Of a stretch of 64,000 nt of DNA, positions 33,187-44,006 are shown in pieces. A program made the translations under genes and the position numbers. Numbering within the stretch: the first letter of the stretch is position 1; each line of letters begins with the position of its first letter. The notes beneath the pieces are model-generated. The model saw only the letters and a list, made by a program, of their open reading frames with translations. It ran no database searches and had not been told where the DNA came from. This DNA comes from Prochilodus magdalenae (taxonomy: Eukaryota; Chordata; Actinopteri; Characiformes; Prochilodontidae): contig JAMWET010007196.1 in NCBI GenBank assembly GCA_024036415.1, forward strand, positions 62,001 through 126,000, written 5' to 3'.

Positions 33187-34258
33187 TAAATATCTTATAG
33201 TAACTTAGGAGTGTCTTAGAGTGTGACGAATGCAAAACTAGGAGAAATCAGAAAGGGATATTTTCATGGCAAAGCATTACGCCATTGTGCAATGGCATTT
33301 AAATAAGACATCAACAAGAAAGCTGTAACTCTAAAGGTTTGAAGGGGCTTAGGCCAAGCGAATGAGGGCTATGCATGAATGATGCGTTTAAAATGGGAAT
33401 ATGAGAGTCACAGACAGCAACGATGAATCATTTGTGACATTACAGCCTCATCACATCATCCGAGATCAATGGCTTTAAGCTCTGTTGGTTTCTTTTGCAA
33501 GCCCACACAGTTGCTGTAAAGTGCCAGCCGCCTAATTAATTTCAGAGACTGTAGGCTAGACTTGTCTGGGCTTGCCAGGCTTGAGTGTTTCATTTTCCCA
33601 CCACTTGTAATGACTTTGCTGGGGGTCATGAAGGAATAGATCGAGCACCCATTAGAGGCTTGCGTTTTCGTCCTCTGTGGGCGATGTGAAAGCCTCTGTC
33701 CTTTGGTTGCCTCTCCTTTCCTCAAGGAACAAATCTCCTCCACAAAAGATCCACCACAAATACAAGGCTAATAAAAGTGTCTGGCTCGGCCCGAAGCTCC
33801 TTTTGTTTCGTGCCGAATCATCACGACGACGGAGCGGCAATAAAATGTGGCCCTAACAACATGTCCGCCCGGACAGTAGAGATGGTCATAAATTAGCGAA
33901 GTGTGGTTTGGTGCAGGGCTCAGCCTTTCACTTGCAGCACCTAGCGCTCCTAAAAGAACAGATGACAGCGAAGCCCAATGTGTGGAAGCTGGGAGTCTAC
34001 TAATGGCCACTCCAACAGCAAGTCTCTGTCCAAGTGGCAAACTTGACAACTGAAGTCTAGAGGCTTTAATCTCTCATGGTGGCCAGGTACTGTCCACTTT
34101 TGCAGGAAGGGGCCATGCATAAAAACAAGTGAGAACGTGTTTTAACTTCAGCATGCCTGTTCCAACTTTGACCTACCAGGGTAGGGGAAAGCGGGGTTAG
34201 CCCCATTGAGCTAATTAACTAGCCTTGCAAACGTAATTCAAAGCAGTGGCAACTATTA
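33187..34258. other. unique segment, possible conserved non-coding DNA
   Basis: No gene is seen. Bases 33440-34060 are of high complexity with AATTAATTTC-type words and few signs of decay, unlike the surrounding repeats. Confidence 0.4.
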
Positions 34259-34755
34259 GTTGCACAAATAGCTGTACCCAGATGGAATCAACCAACCAAC
34301 CAACCAACCAATTGGAATGAAACTTGGTGTGTAGGTTTGAAAACAAGAGAGGTGTGAATGATTCAAGTTTCACGTTCGGCCACACATGTGACGTAAGCAA
34401 CTGTGATGTCCTCCATGAGTCATCCTGTTGGCAGACAGCTGCACAACACAGGGCTACATGCATACAGACCGTTAACACCACGTCAACATCACCAAAGACT
34501 GCAATGATGTTGTATCAGACTGTCATGGAGTGACTCATAGGTTCTGCTTTGTGTTGTAGGAGATGGTCAGTGAAGCTGTGTGAGGAGGCACCGTGGTCAG
34601 TGCCAAGTGTCACACGTCCAGAAGGCCTGGTGTCACTCCACCTCCACCCCTACCGCACCATCTGCAGGAACTGTGTGAGAATATTCAAGCTGCATGGGAT
34701 GGATTATCACAGGACTCCATTAGCAACCTCTACAGCTCCATGCTAAGATGTCTGG
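34259..34755 (+). mobile_element. Tc1-like family 2, copy e
   Basis: It begins near GTTGCACAAATAGCTGTACC and carries the family words GGTAGGTTTGAAA, TCATCCTGTTGGCAGACAGC, GAGGCACCGTGGTCAGTGCC and ATGGGATGGATTATCACAGG. It is heavily deleted and without an open transposase frame. An (ACCA)n expansion is at 34291-34312. Confidence 0.75.
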
Positions 34756-34779
34756 CATGTTGCTGCTGGAGTGTTGAAA

Positions 34780-35200
34780 CCTTGTGTCCACTCACTGTCC
34801 ACTATAGACACTCCTCTCTATTCCACCTTGTAGATGTACAGTCAGAGACTATAGCTCATCTGTTGCTGCAGAGTTTGTGTTGGTCACCCTTTAGTGGTTA
34901 GTGGTGGTAGGTGGACATTCTCAGTCCAGCAGTGGCACTGAGGAGTTTAAACACTCCAGCAGCACTGCTGTGTCTGATCTACTCACACCAGCACCACCAC
35001 CACCACCACATCAGTGTCACTGCAGTGCTAAGGATGATCCACCATCCACATAATAACTGCTCTGTGGTGGTCCGGTGGGGGTCTTAACCATTGAAGAACA
35101 GGGTAACACAGTATGCAGAGAAACAGATGGACTACAGTCTGGAACTGTAAAACTACAAGATGCACCTGTGTGTTAATGGGAGCTAATAAAATTGATCCAT
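34780..35200. repeat. unclassified interspersed repeat, copy 1
   Basis: Features include TTGTAGATGTACAGTCAGAG, AGCAGTGGCACTGAGGAGTT, ACATCAGTGTCACTGCAGTG and GAGAAACAGATGGACTACAG. The same words occur at 36633-36895, 37790-38070 (opposite or partial) and 63930-64000. Class is not known to me. Confidence 0.7.
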
Positions 35201-35224
35201 TGAGGTGTTTACGGACCTTTTGCC

Positions 35225-35304
35225 GAACGAGCACCGGGACAGGCTCCAGCACCCCCACAACCCAAAAAGGTAAGTGTCTGAGAAGATGGATGGATGGATG
35301 AACT
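35225..35304 (+). repeat. end of a SINE-like fish repeat
   Basis: GGGACAGGCTCCAGCACCCC followed by a GGAT microsatellite tail (35285-35304), similar to 21175-21275 and to the reverse of 55316-55560. Confidence 0.6.
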
Positions 35305-36632
35305 CAAGTGATAGTAAAAGTACCTGGATTCCATTCTACTCAGAAAGAAACGTGACGACGGAACCTCACCTCACCACTTTCACCAATCAATTAGAGTGTA
35401 AGGCACCAAACTCCAACGGCTCTGGCCAGTTTAGTGTACACTATATCAGACAAATGTGTAATCTAGGGGCGGAGCTATAGAGGCTGAGCCTATCACATAA
35501 GAGACCTTGAAAAGAAGCATGAGGTGAAAGGAGCAAGCTGCTAACTAGCATTCCCAGCTACCCCGTAGCCTCATTCTGCACTATGCTAATAGCATACAAA
35601 CAAACAGGAATCAAATCCGCTGCTCTTTGACCTGTGTCCACTTCAATGACCGGTGGATTCGGTCGCTGACGTCTTTGAAAAGTGAAAAGGCAGAGAGATG
35701 AGTGAACGGCAGCATGAGCTCGACTAGGCCCCACTGCCTGCCCCGCAGATTTGATCAGCCTGTGAAAGGGTAAAGGCAGCTGTCCTAGTTTATGGCGCAC
35801 TTACATAACAGTCCTAATGAATCACTCAGGCCTGTATTAACAACAGGGGTCTCAATTACCACCGCCAGCCCCCCCAGCACACTTTCACTGCTTTGCATTA
35901 AAAAGCTGCATGCACAAGTGCGGCACTCGTTCAGCCATCGTGAAGCTCTCAACCGGACTTGGAATGAAGCCTCAATGAGCAGACAGCAACACAAATGACA
36001 GAATAGAAAAAAGGAAGAACCCTTTTTCTCCGTTTATGATGGTCTGATGATGATGTGAGTAAAGGTACTGTGTCGTAATGCTTCATATCACATCAATAAT
36101 ATACATAAAATAAGCAAGCGCCCTCAAACGGCAGGTCATTCCTGCTATCAATTCACTGGGTTTCAATCATCCACTAATGGCCTCCCTGCCTTTCTAGCTG
36201 CACTGCAGAAACAGCAGCCAAGTGGCACTAATTGTAGGGTAGGCAAGCAAATCTGCAACCAAAAAGACGAAGAAGGAAAAAAAAAAATGGGACAGGTTTC
36301 ATCTTCCTTAAGTTATGCCTACTGGACTGGGTAAATAATGCTTCATATACCGCGCGGCTGGCCGGCTGTGCCTGACTGCCTTTGACAGGATGAAAGCCAA
36401 TGCTGCATTAGGAATTTGGCTCGGCAGTGAGACTGACAGGTATATTCAGTCGTGGAAAGAGTGATCCTGAGGAGGTCTTTTTTCCACCTGCATGATGGAT
36501 CGGTACTTTGTGTCTGCCTGAGGACATATTGATTACCAAGTACAGTACATGAGCCCAAACATCCGCAGCATCCTCCATAATTACTGTCCCTGGCCATTAG
36601 AACGTCGCTTGTTTATCAGATTGGTCTTACGC
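35305..36632. other. mostly unique segment
   Basis: No gene is seen. Bases 35780-36250 and 36345-36600 are complex and balanced and might be conserved non-coding DNA; this is an impression only. Confidence 0.4.
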
Positions 36633-36895
36633 CGACAATACACCTGTTCACCCTGTTCCTCCATGGCCAGGACCCCCACCGGGCCACCACAGAGCAGGTA
36701 TTATTTGGATGGGGGATCATTCTCAGCACTGCAGTCGCATTGACGTGGTGGTGGTGTGGTTAGTGTGTGTCGCGCTGGTGTGAGTGGATCAGACATAGGA
36801 GTGCTGGCGGAGTGTTGCTGGACTAAGCATAGTCCATCAACCAAAACTATCAGGTCAACGGGGGTCCCGTGAACGGCCTTATGTGACCACTCTTA
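36633..36895. repeat. unclassified interspersed repeat, copy 2 left part
   Basis: It contains CACCACAGAGCAGGTATTAT, ATCATTCTCAGCACTGCAGT and GTGAGTGGATCAGACATAGG. The right part of the same kind of repeat appears at 37790, after the 9-bp array. Confidence 0.7.
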
Positions 36896-36904
36896 ACAGA
36901 CTAT

Positions 36905-37662
36905 AGTGGTGGTATTGGTGGTGTTGGTGGTGTTGGTGGTATTGGTGGTCCTGGTGGTGTCGGTGGTATTGGTGGATTGGTGGTCCTGGTGGTGTTGGTG
37001 GTATTGGTGGATTGGTGGTCCTGGTGGTGTCAGTGGTCCTGGTGGTGTTGGTGGTCCTGGTGGTGTTGGTGGTCCTGGTGGTGTTGGTGGTCCTGGTGGT
37101 GTTGGTGGTATTGGTGGTCCTGGTGGTATTGGTGGTCCTGGTGGTATTGGTGGTCCTGGTGGTCCTGGTGGTGTTGGTGGTGTTGGTGGTGTTGGTGGTC
37201 CTGGTGGTATTGGTGGTGTTGGTGGTGTTGGTGGTCCTGGTGGTATTGGTGGTGTTGGTGGTGTTGGTGGTATTGGTGGTATTGGTGGTCCTGGTGGTGT
37301 TGGTGGTATTGGTGGTCCTGGTGGTATTGGTGGTGTTGGTGGTGTTGGTGGTATTGGTGGTCCTGGTGGTATTGGTGGTCCTGGTGGTGTTGGTGGTATT
37401 GGTGGTATTGGTGGTGTTGGTGGTCCTGGTGGTGTTGGTGGTCCTGGTGGTATTGGTGGTGTTGGTGGTATTGGTGGTCCTGGTGGTGTTGGTGGTATTG
37501 GTGGTCCTGGTGGTATTGGTGGTGTTGGTGGTCCTGGTGGTGTTGGTAATGTCGGTGGTGTTGGTGGTGTTGGTGGTATTGGTGGTATTGGTGGTGTCAG
37601 TATTAGTGGTGGATTGGTGGTCCTGGCGGTGTTGGTGGTGTCGGTGGTATTGGTGGTATTGG
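36905..37662 (+). repeat. 9-bp G/T minisatellite (GGTGGTNNN)n, about 84 units
   Basis: The third triplet is mostly GTT, CCT or ATT. All three plus frames stay open: Gly-rich (GGPGGVGG), Val-Leu (VVLVVL) and Trp-Cys/Trp-Tyr-rich. None has gene context. The plus strand is strongly G-rich and C-poor. Confidence 0.97.
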
Positions 37663-37792
37663 TGAAAGGTTCACAGCTTCTTCAGGAACCTGATGGCTTG
37701 TGGGTAAAACTGTTCATTAGCCGGTGTGTTCTGGCCTGGATGCTGCGGTACCTCCTGCCTGATGGCAATAAGGTGAACAGGCCGTGTTCTGG

Positions 37793-38070
37793 GTGGCTAC
37801 AGTGCTGAGAATGATCCACCTCCTGAAGAGCCGGGTAATGAAGTATGCAGAGAAACAGATGGACCGCAGTTTGTAATTGTGTAACTGGAAAGAGCTCCTA
37901 TATGGTAAGTTCCTTTGGGGTTCCTACTTGGTAGGGGCCTGTAGGGGCTGTTGTGAGGGTCCCCCTGCAAAGGGGGATAAAGTACACAGAGAAACAGAGG
38001 GACTACAGTCTGTACAGTCTGTAGAGCTACATAGTCCTCCTATATGCTAGACACAAGGAGGTATCCTTAC
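37793..38070. repeat. unclassified interspersed repeat, copy 2 right part
   Basis: It contains CAGTGCTGAGAATGATCCAC and twice GAGAAACAGA(T/G)GGAC, matching the copy at 34780. Confidence 0.65.
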
Positions 38071-38394
38071 TCTCTGTCTGAAACACTGTGTTAGAGCTCC
38101 TGTGTCTTTAAGCCCCGCCACCTGATAAGTCAAGTGTGCTCTGATTGGTCAACTTACTCATTCTGTTCAGATTGATCCCTCCTCAGAGCACCATTCTTCT
38201 AATATAGCTCCGCCCCCACACCACTGTGATTATTCTTACAATGGTGTCGGTTCTGCCGTATCAGTAGAGGAACAAGCTGGTCAACCTGATCCACCTTCAC
38301 AAGCTAGACTGGAGCAGGACGTTTCAGAGTGGTTCAGGCTCACCTGTGACTGAAAACGCACCTCCATGAGCATGAATACCTGAGGGGAATTTCC

Positions 38395-38690
38395 TGTAGA
38401 CTGGGATTTTACCACTGCCGTATGATTGCACGCTTCCATACACCTGCAGATTCAGCTACTTCCTTCACACTATGGTCTTTAGCATGCACAAATGCAGTCA
38501 GTCCTGTTAGCCAATCATTAACATCTGCTCTGGAGCCATTTTCCACACATGGAGCGAGACATTCCCTGCACTGTAGCACCTCCTCTCAATCTATGGATCC
38601 TGTCACTCACACCCCGCAGGTACTTATAGCCCTATCATCCTCCTGCAGCGCCATCTGCAGGAGCCTGAAGTTCCTACCACCACTTACATA
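38395..38690 (-). mobile_element. inverted copy of the Tc1-like HTH remnant
   Basis: Reverse-complement match to 14730-15030, including GCTTCCATACACCTGCAG and GAGCGAGACATTCCCTGCAC. Confidence 0.65.
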
Positions 38691-40600
38691 CGCTTTTTAA
38701 TATCTGGATAAATGAAAGACCTATTCCTAAAGGCCGTTTTTGGGTCTCTAACTTTTGCACAGCATATGAAGTGTTTATGGAGCTCGGTGTTATGCAGCTT
38801 TGAGTTGACAGTGTTGATATGCATGTGATTATGCTATAAAGACTTTCACCAAAAATTTAATATTTAATTGGCATACCATGCCAAAACACATTAGAAGTAA
38901 TAAATTGTTTCTTTAAGCCTTCTCCCGTCCGGCAGCAGGGAAAGGTAATTTAATTAGCTCGGGGTCATACAGATAATCAGACTTTAAAAATCCATTAAAC
39001 AAAGTCATTTGCAAGGACAGAGCCGTCTATCTTTTCTTGGAGGAACCGGAGCTGTGACTGAACGCTGGCTGACTCTGAGCTGCTATCATTACAGTTTTAA
39101 TGTGCTGTTTGGCTCTTAGCTGGTACAGTTATTTAAAATAAAATAGCTGGTCTATGCATTATTTATAGCATTCCCAGCAACCCTGACAGTGGAGATATAT
39201 CCCTCTCCCTCATAGAAGCGATGCCAGGTTGGAGAATCACTTTCCTAGAATGACCCTCATGGGTCTATGGGTGATTAGACCCAAAGATTTCTGAGGCTGA
39301 ATGGTCGCCCTGTTTCCAGAGGTCCCTTCGAAGAGCATCAAGTCGTTTGGTGAGAACCTTCAATTACTTCCCCCAACACAATTCCAAACACAGATATATA
39401 TATATTAGACCGTTACAGGCTTCATAAACAGCACTGCGGAATGACTGCGGATGTTTGGCCAGACCAATCTCAAGGCCCAATCAAACAATACGGATCGTAA
39501 ACTGGAAAGTACGTTATATTTAAGAAGGACATAATATTCCGAGCACAAATGTGCAGCTAGCCTGGCTTTAAAAACAGCCATTATGACAGCAAAATTGAGG
39601 AGTCCCATCCACAGCCCCCAACAGAACACTTCGGAGGACTGTCCTCATGCGCATGAATAAAAGATATACCGAGAGATGAGCACTAGATTAAAACAATCAA
39701 TCCAACTGTCCATATAAAAGAATCAGTGTCTATGGCATCTTCCCAAGGCTGGTAGGCCATCACTTGCTCAGCATACAATCTGAACGAACATTATTCCGCT
39801 TTCTCAGAATTTCCCACAGTGACATCCGAATCCAGACGTCAGAAGACGACGAAAGACCAGTGAAGGGTAAAGAAACCAGCAAACCAGCAGTTGCTGCTTT
39901 AACGAAGTTGCTTGTATGCAGCCCGTGAGGCACATGGCTGCAGGGATGCAGGGAAGACACTTAAGGACATCAGCCTGTTTTGGACAAGCCTGTTTTGCCT
40001 CGGAGCTTAGAGCACTCAGCTGTGGATAAAGAAAGCTGGCAAACTCGCATTAAGGCCAAGCAAAGCTCTCTCCGGGGCCGGACAGTAAACAGTAGCTGTG
40101 GCTAATTTAGGAACAGGACACATGGGTGCTTCTGAATACCTGCTGTCAGGACGTTTCTGTGTCTAGCACTTCTTGAATAAGACATCGTGTCCAGCATTAT
40201 CCACACTGATAAAGAGCTCTTCACATGCGCGCATCGCTTCCACATGAATAACACATGAACTAAAAGTGATCGTCACGGCACCCGTGCTGTGATGTCATTG
40301 TTTATAGTAACGACATGTTGTACATTGTCATTTTACAAGACTACATATTGGCAATTAGCCATGTCCTCTTTTCTGAGTGTTATACGGAGCAGAGTGGAAG
40401 ACACATTTCAGAATTATAAGTAGATTGGACTTCAGACTAAAAGGCTCTGAGTTTGAGTGACCCTACAGGCCAAATCAGACAGTATGTAAACATGTAAACA
40501 ATGCTGGGCTTCACTTCTGTGTGTAACCTGCACACAGTTATTATAGAAGCAACTCAATTTATGTCACAATGTACAATAAATTCATATCAATAATGGGGGA
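38691..40600. other. unique segment
   Basis: No gene is seen. Bases 38890-39200 are rich in TAATTTAATTAG-like words and look undecayed, a weak hint of conserved non-coding DNA. Confidence 0.4.
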
Positions 40601-40602
40601 AT

Positions 40603-40737
40603 TGTGTGTACGTGTGTGTGTGTGCGCATGTGTGTGTGTATGTATGTGTGTGTGTGTGTGTGTGTGTAGGTGTGTGTGTGTGTGTGTGTTTGTGTGTGTG
40701 TGTAGATGTGTGTGTGTATATATGTGTGTATGTGTAG

Positions 40738-40769
<32 letters not shown>

Positions 40770-40830
40770 AGGTATGCGTGTGTTTAGGTGCGTGTGTGTG
40801 TGTAGGTGTGTGTGTGTGTGTAGGTGTGCC
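40603..40830 (+). repeat. (GT)n microsatellite with TAGG and TATG variants
   Basis: About 225 bases of GT repeat with regular TAGGTGTG interruptions. Confidence 0.98.
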
Positions 40831-41552
40831 TGTTTCATTCAACCAATAAGCTAAATGGCGAGTACGTTTGCTAAATAGCCCCAAATGACATGAAATTACC
40901 AAAAAGACCACCATGACCACCATACGCAGTAATTGTAACTGTTCGAGTTCTCTCTTGAGCAGGTGAAAAATGAAAGTTAGAACCGTATGTTTTTTTTTTT
41001 TCATGTGTGGGTTCCACGCATATATAACCAGAGAAAGTTAATTAATAAGACTGAATCAATCAATAAAATTATCAATAAGATTTTTTTATCTCTGTTTAAT
41101 AACTCCATTAGCCTAAAATCCTGTTGTATCAGGGCAGCGCTACCTGCATTATCCACCCGGAAGTGAGTTCTCTGCTGACTTAAGAGACCCAACATTGATT
41201 TGAATTACGATTGTGTGTATTCTATTTGTTCACTACAAGTGCAATAATCATTTTTAGCTAAGTTTGGGAAAGCAGACCACGTGTTTCAGTAGTGACTGCT
41301 TGAGGAGTGACGATTTTAGATCATTTTGAGAAACTTGGCCAAATGTTTTACTGGTGACTGTTTCAGTAATGACTATTTTGGCTAATTTTGAGTGGAACGC
41401 TATCCGGTACATGAGCAGCAAACGCAGATTTGAACAGTTGTACACATTTACACAAAACAAAAAAAGGTTAGGCCATTACAGAAATTGTATGTTCTCGATG
41501 TTCCACACTGATTTTTAGACTGTAGGAGACATTTATTCCAAATCATTTTTAG
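40831..41552. other. unassigned segment
   Basis: No gene or named element is seen. Confidence 0.4.
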
Positions 41553-41830
41553 CATTTAGCTGACGCTCTTATTCAGAGCGACTTACAAGGTTAATCATAC
41601 TACAGTTAGGCCTATGTAGTGTTAGGAGCGTTCCCCAAGGACTCTTATTGGTGTAGCACAGCCACCCAGACGGGGATTGGAACCCCAGTCTCTTTGAATT
41701 GTGTCAATCCGTTGAACTTCCCTCTGGGATCAATAAAGTCAGTCAGTCAGTCAGTCCATCCATCTAGTCTCCCACATGTGGTAGTGGTTCCCTGACACGT
41801 AGTGACGTTATCCACTGAGCTACACCACCC
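41553..41830 (-). mobile_element. tRNA-derived SINE-like repeat with a nested insertion
   Basis: It matches 22502-22705 (AGCTGACGCTCTTATTCAGA, GGACTCTTATTGGTGTAGCA, ACCCCAGTCT). The body is split by 74 bases at 41692-41765. Confidence 0.8.
41692..41765 (+). mobile_element. LINE/SINE 3' tail inserted in the SINE-like repeat
   Basis: The insert (TTGAACTTCCCTCTGGGATC, AATAAAGT, then a CAGT repeat) is flanked by AGTCT at 41687-41691 and 41766-41770. The undivided sequence is seen at 22650. The TCCCTCTGGGATCAATAAAGT end is typical of a fish retroposon tail. Confidence 0.85.
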
Positions 41831-42485
41831 CCACACAATGAGATCTCACTGCTTACATTGTGGCCATGAGGGAAAGGGATGCAGTCAAACTTCCTGCTGT
41901 TAAATGCAGGGGCGTGGCTAAAAGAAGCCTCAGTCTATGGACCAAAAGTCTTAATGTTCCAGTTGTGACATGAACATGTAGTACAGTGAACAGGAACAGC
42001 GTTCCATAGAGCTTCTTCACTCTTGGTGTTGGTGTTTGTTAGCGTTTCATCACTCCAGAGAACGTGGTTCCACTGCACGCCCAGTGCTTAGAAGCACCGT
42101 TTATACCGTTCTACCCAATAGCTGGCATTAAACACAGTCTATAGGGGCAGGGCAACCACAATTAATGACTTCACCTGCCTAAAGATGCTACATACCTGAC
42201 TTAGCTTTAGTTTGCAGGGCTCACAGCTGGTAGCAATGCGAGTCTACAAGATGACACTTTCCAGTTTTCAGTGGCATGTAACACATGGATCCCCAGACTG
42301 GTCCTGTTTTGATGACTTGATGGCGCTGGAGCACCAGTAAGAAGCTACAGCGACACATACTGCTCACCGATTCTCTTCTAATGGTTAAAACTGCCTCATG
42401 AATTCCCCATAAAGATCATTAAACGGGTTTGAAATGTGGAACTTTTATCCGGAGAGCCTTTCATTTATTCATAGGTTTCTTTTCG
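41831..42485. other. segment with a faint DNA transposon trace
   Basis: TTTCATCACTCCAGAGAACG (42046) resembles part of a Tc1-like element in reverse, but the match is short. No gene is seen. Confidence 0.35.
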
Positions 42486-42493
42486 TCTCTCAG

Positions 42494-42698
42494 ACGAATC
42501 CAGCTGACAGTGTGCGGGTGTGTTTCGGCGGCCCGCTCCTCCAGCAGCCCGCCTGACAGCTCGGCTGCACCCAGCGGGCCGACTGCCTGGGCTGCACTCA
42601 TGTCAAGCTGTCTGCTGTGTTCCTCTGTCAGAACACACACCGCGGTGGGTCTTTGATCACGGTGACAGCTGTGCGTCCTTCCATGCGAACAGGGGGTT

Positions 42699-42700
<2 letters not shown>
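42494..42700 (+). other. GC-rich patch with an exon-like left edge
   Basis: A good acceptor (TTTCTTTTCGTCTCTCAG ending at 42494) precedes about 200 bases of clearly higher GC. No frame matches a protein I know and no clear donor was seen before the CA repeat. It may be a CpG-rich regulatory patch or an unrecognised exon. Confidence 0.3.
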
Positions 42701-42755
<55 letters not shown>

Positions 42756-42757
42756 CC
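42701..42757 (+). repeat. (CA)n(TA)n microsatellite
   Basis: A pure CA run followed by TA. Confidence 0.97.
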
Positions 42758-43875
42758 CCCCCTCACTGGAGACAGCCATCACAGGAAGTGGAACCTCGGC
42801 TAAGGCACTTCCTCTCATTAGCCACCATCTCCTGCACTGTCGCCGAGAATGAGGAGCATGAGGGAGGACATCTTGATTTTGTCACGGCTTCTTCAGTGAA
42901 GGTAGAAGAATTCATGGAGGAGGAGGTTTGTCTGCTTCTCTGTGATGCATGGCAGGTGCTAAAGAAGCTGAATGGCTGGGAATCGTCTGGTAAAGACATT
43001 AGTCCCCAGTGTAGCTGATTAGCCATGAGCAGGTCCACAGTATCTGAAGTATGTACCTTTAAAAGGTGATGCATTCGTCCCCCATTTCCACATGTAAACG
43101 AAAAGGTCTGTAATACACTTTGATCAAAATACCACAAGGACAAAGCATCACAGTGCCTGTTTCTTTAAATGACAATGAGCTACTGCTGACTCCGCCCCAC
43201 CCCTTCCACTGGGCGTGTCCTATGCCAGAACCTATTTAAAATGATCTATTTCAAGTGGCAAAATCAGCACAGCACGGCTGAAACTTGTGACATCCCTTAA
43301 GGTGGAATTGCTCGTCTATGTCTTCCCTGTGAGAAGCATCAGTACTGTCTATACTACCTCTTTCACACATACAGAATTTGTATTTGAAGGAAGACCAACA
43401 GTGTTTGAGATTCACGTTATGGCCATTCTATGTACTGAACTCAACTTATTCAACTACAACAATGCAAATACAGTTTTACCTTCTACGGCACCCTTAAATA
43501 TCTCTCACCGTCGATATTGACCTCTCAACGTAGCAGTTTCTTAGTCAGTGCTGCGTAATACTAACCTGTGTTGGAGGACCTGTCAGACACATGAGGCTGA
43601 AATCAGCTTCTTATTCACCCAGCGTCTGGTTTGGATTTTCTTGTTCCACCTTAAATGATGTAGCCATTAACAGAAAACGACAGAATCTAACTGCTGCACC
43701 TTTTAAGGTGGAACAGGGAAATTTTAACAAGAAACTGGTGAAGACGACACTTCAGACTATAGCTTTGGGTCAGACATGTAGTAGTTAGCAGGCATGGACA
43801 GGTTTTTGCGGACTATAACTGGACACTCCCATCAAAAACAAACTTATTTACTCAGGCCACTCAGTCAACAACAGA
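42758..43875. other. unassigned segment
   Basis: No gene or named repeat is seen. Confidence 0.4.
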
Positions 43876-43955
43876 GCAGTTCCCAGGAAAAGGTTTTAGC
43901 TTCCATGCTAATGCTAATGCTAACGGCAGAAGGGTGCATATGTACAGTAGTTTGA
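43876..43955 (+). repeat. flank duplicated inside the neighbouring array, copy 1
   Basis: GGTTTTAGCTTCCATGCTAA and GGCAGAAGGGTGCA, found again at 44757-44835 inside the array. Confidence 0.9.
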
Positions 43956-44006
43956 GAAACAGCTGTGAGAAACTTAAAATCAGACAGTTGAACCTAGAAA
44001 GATAAA

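Noticed and set aside
36906..37808. 300-codon Gly-rich frame resembling a collagen- or silk-like protein
   Set aside because: All three plus frames are open because the 9-base unit lacks stops. There is no signal peptide, no splice context and no conserved non-repeat domain.
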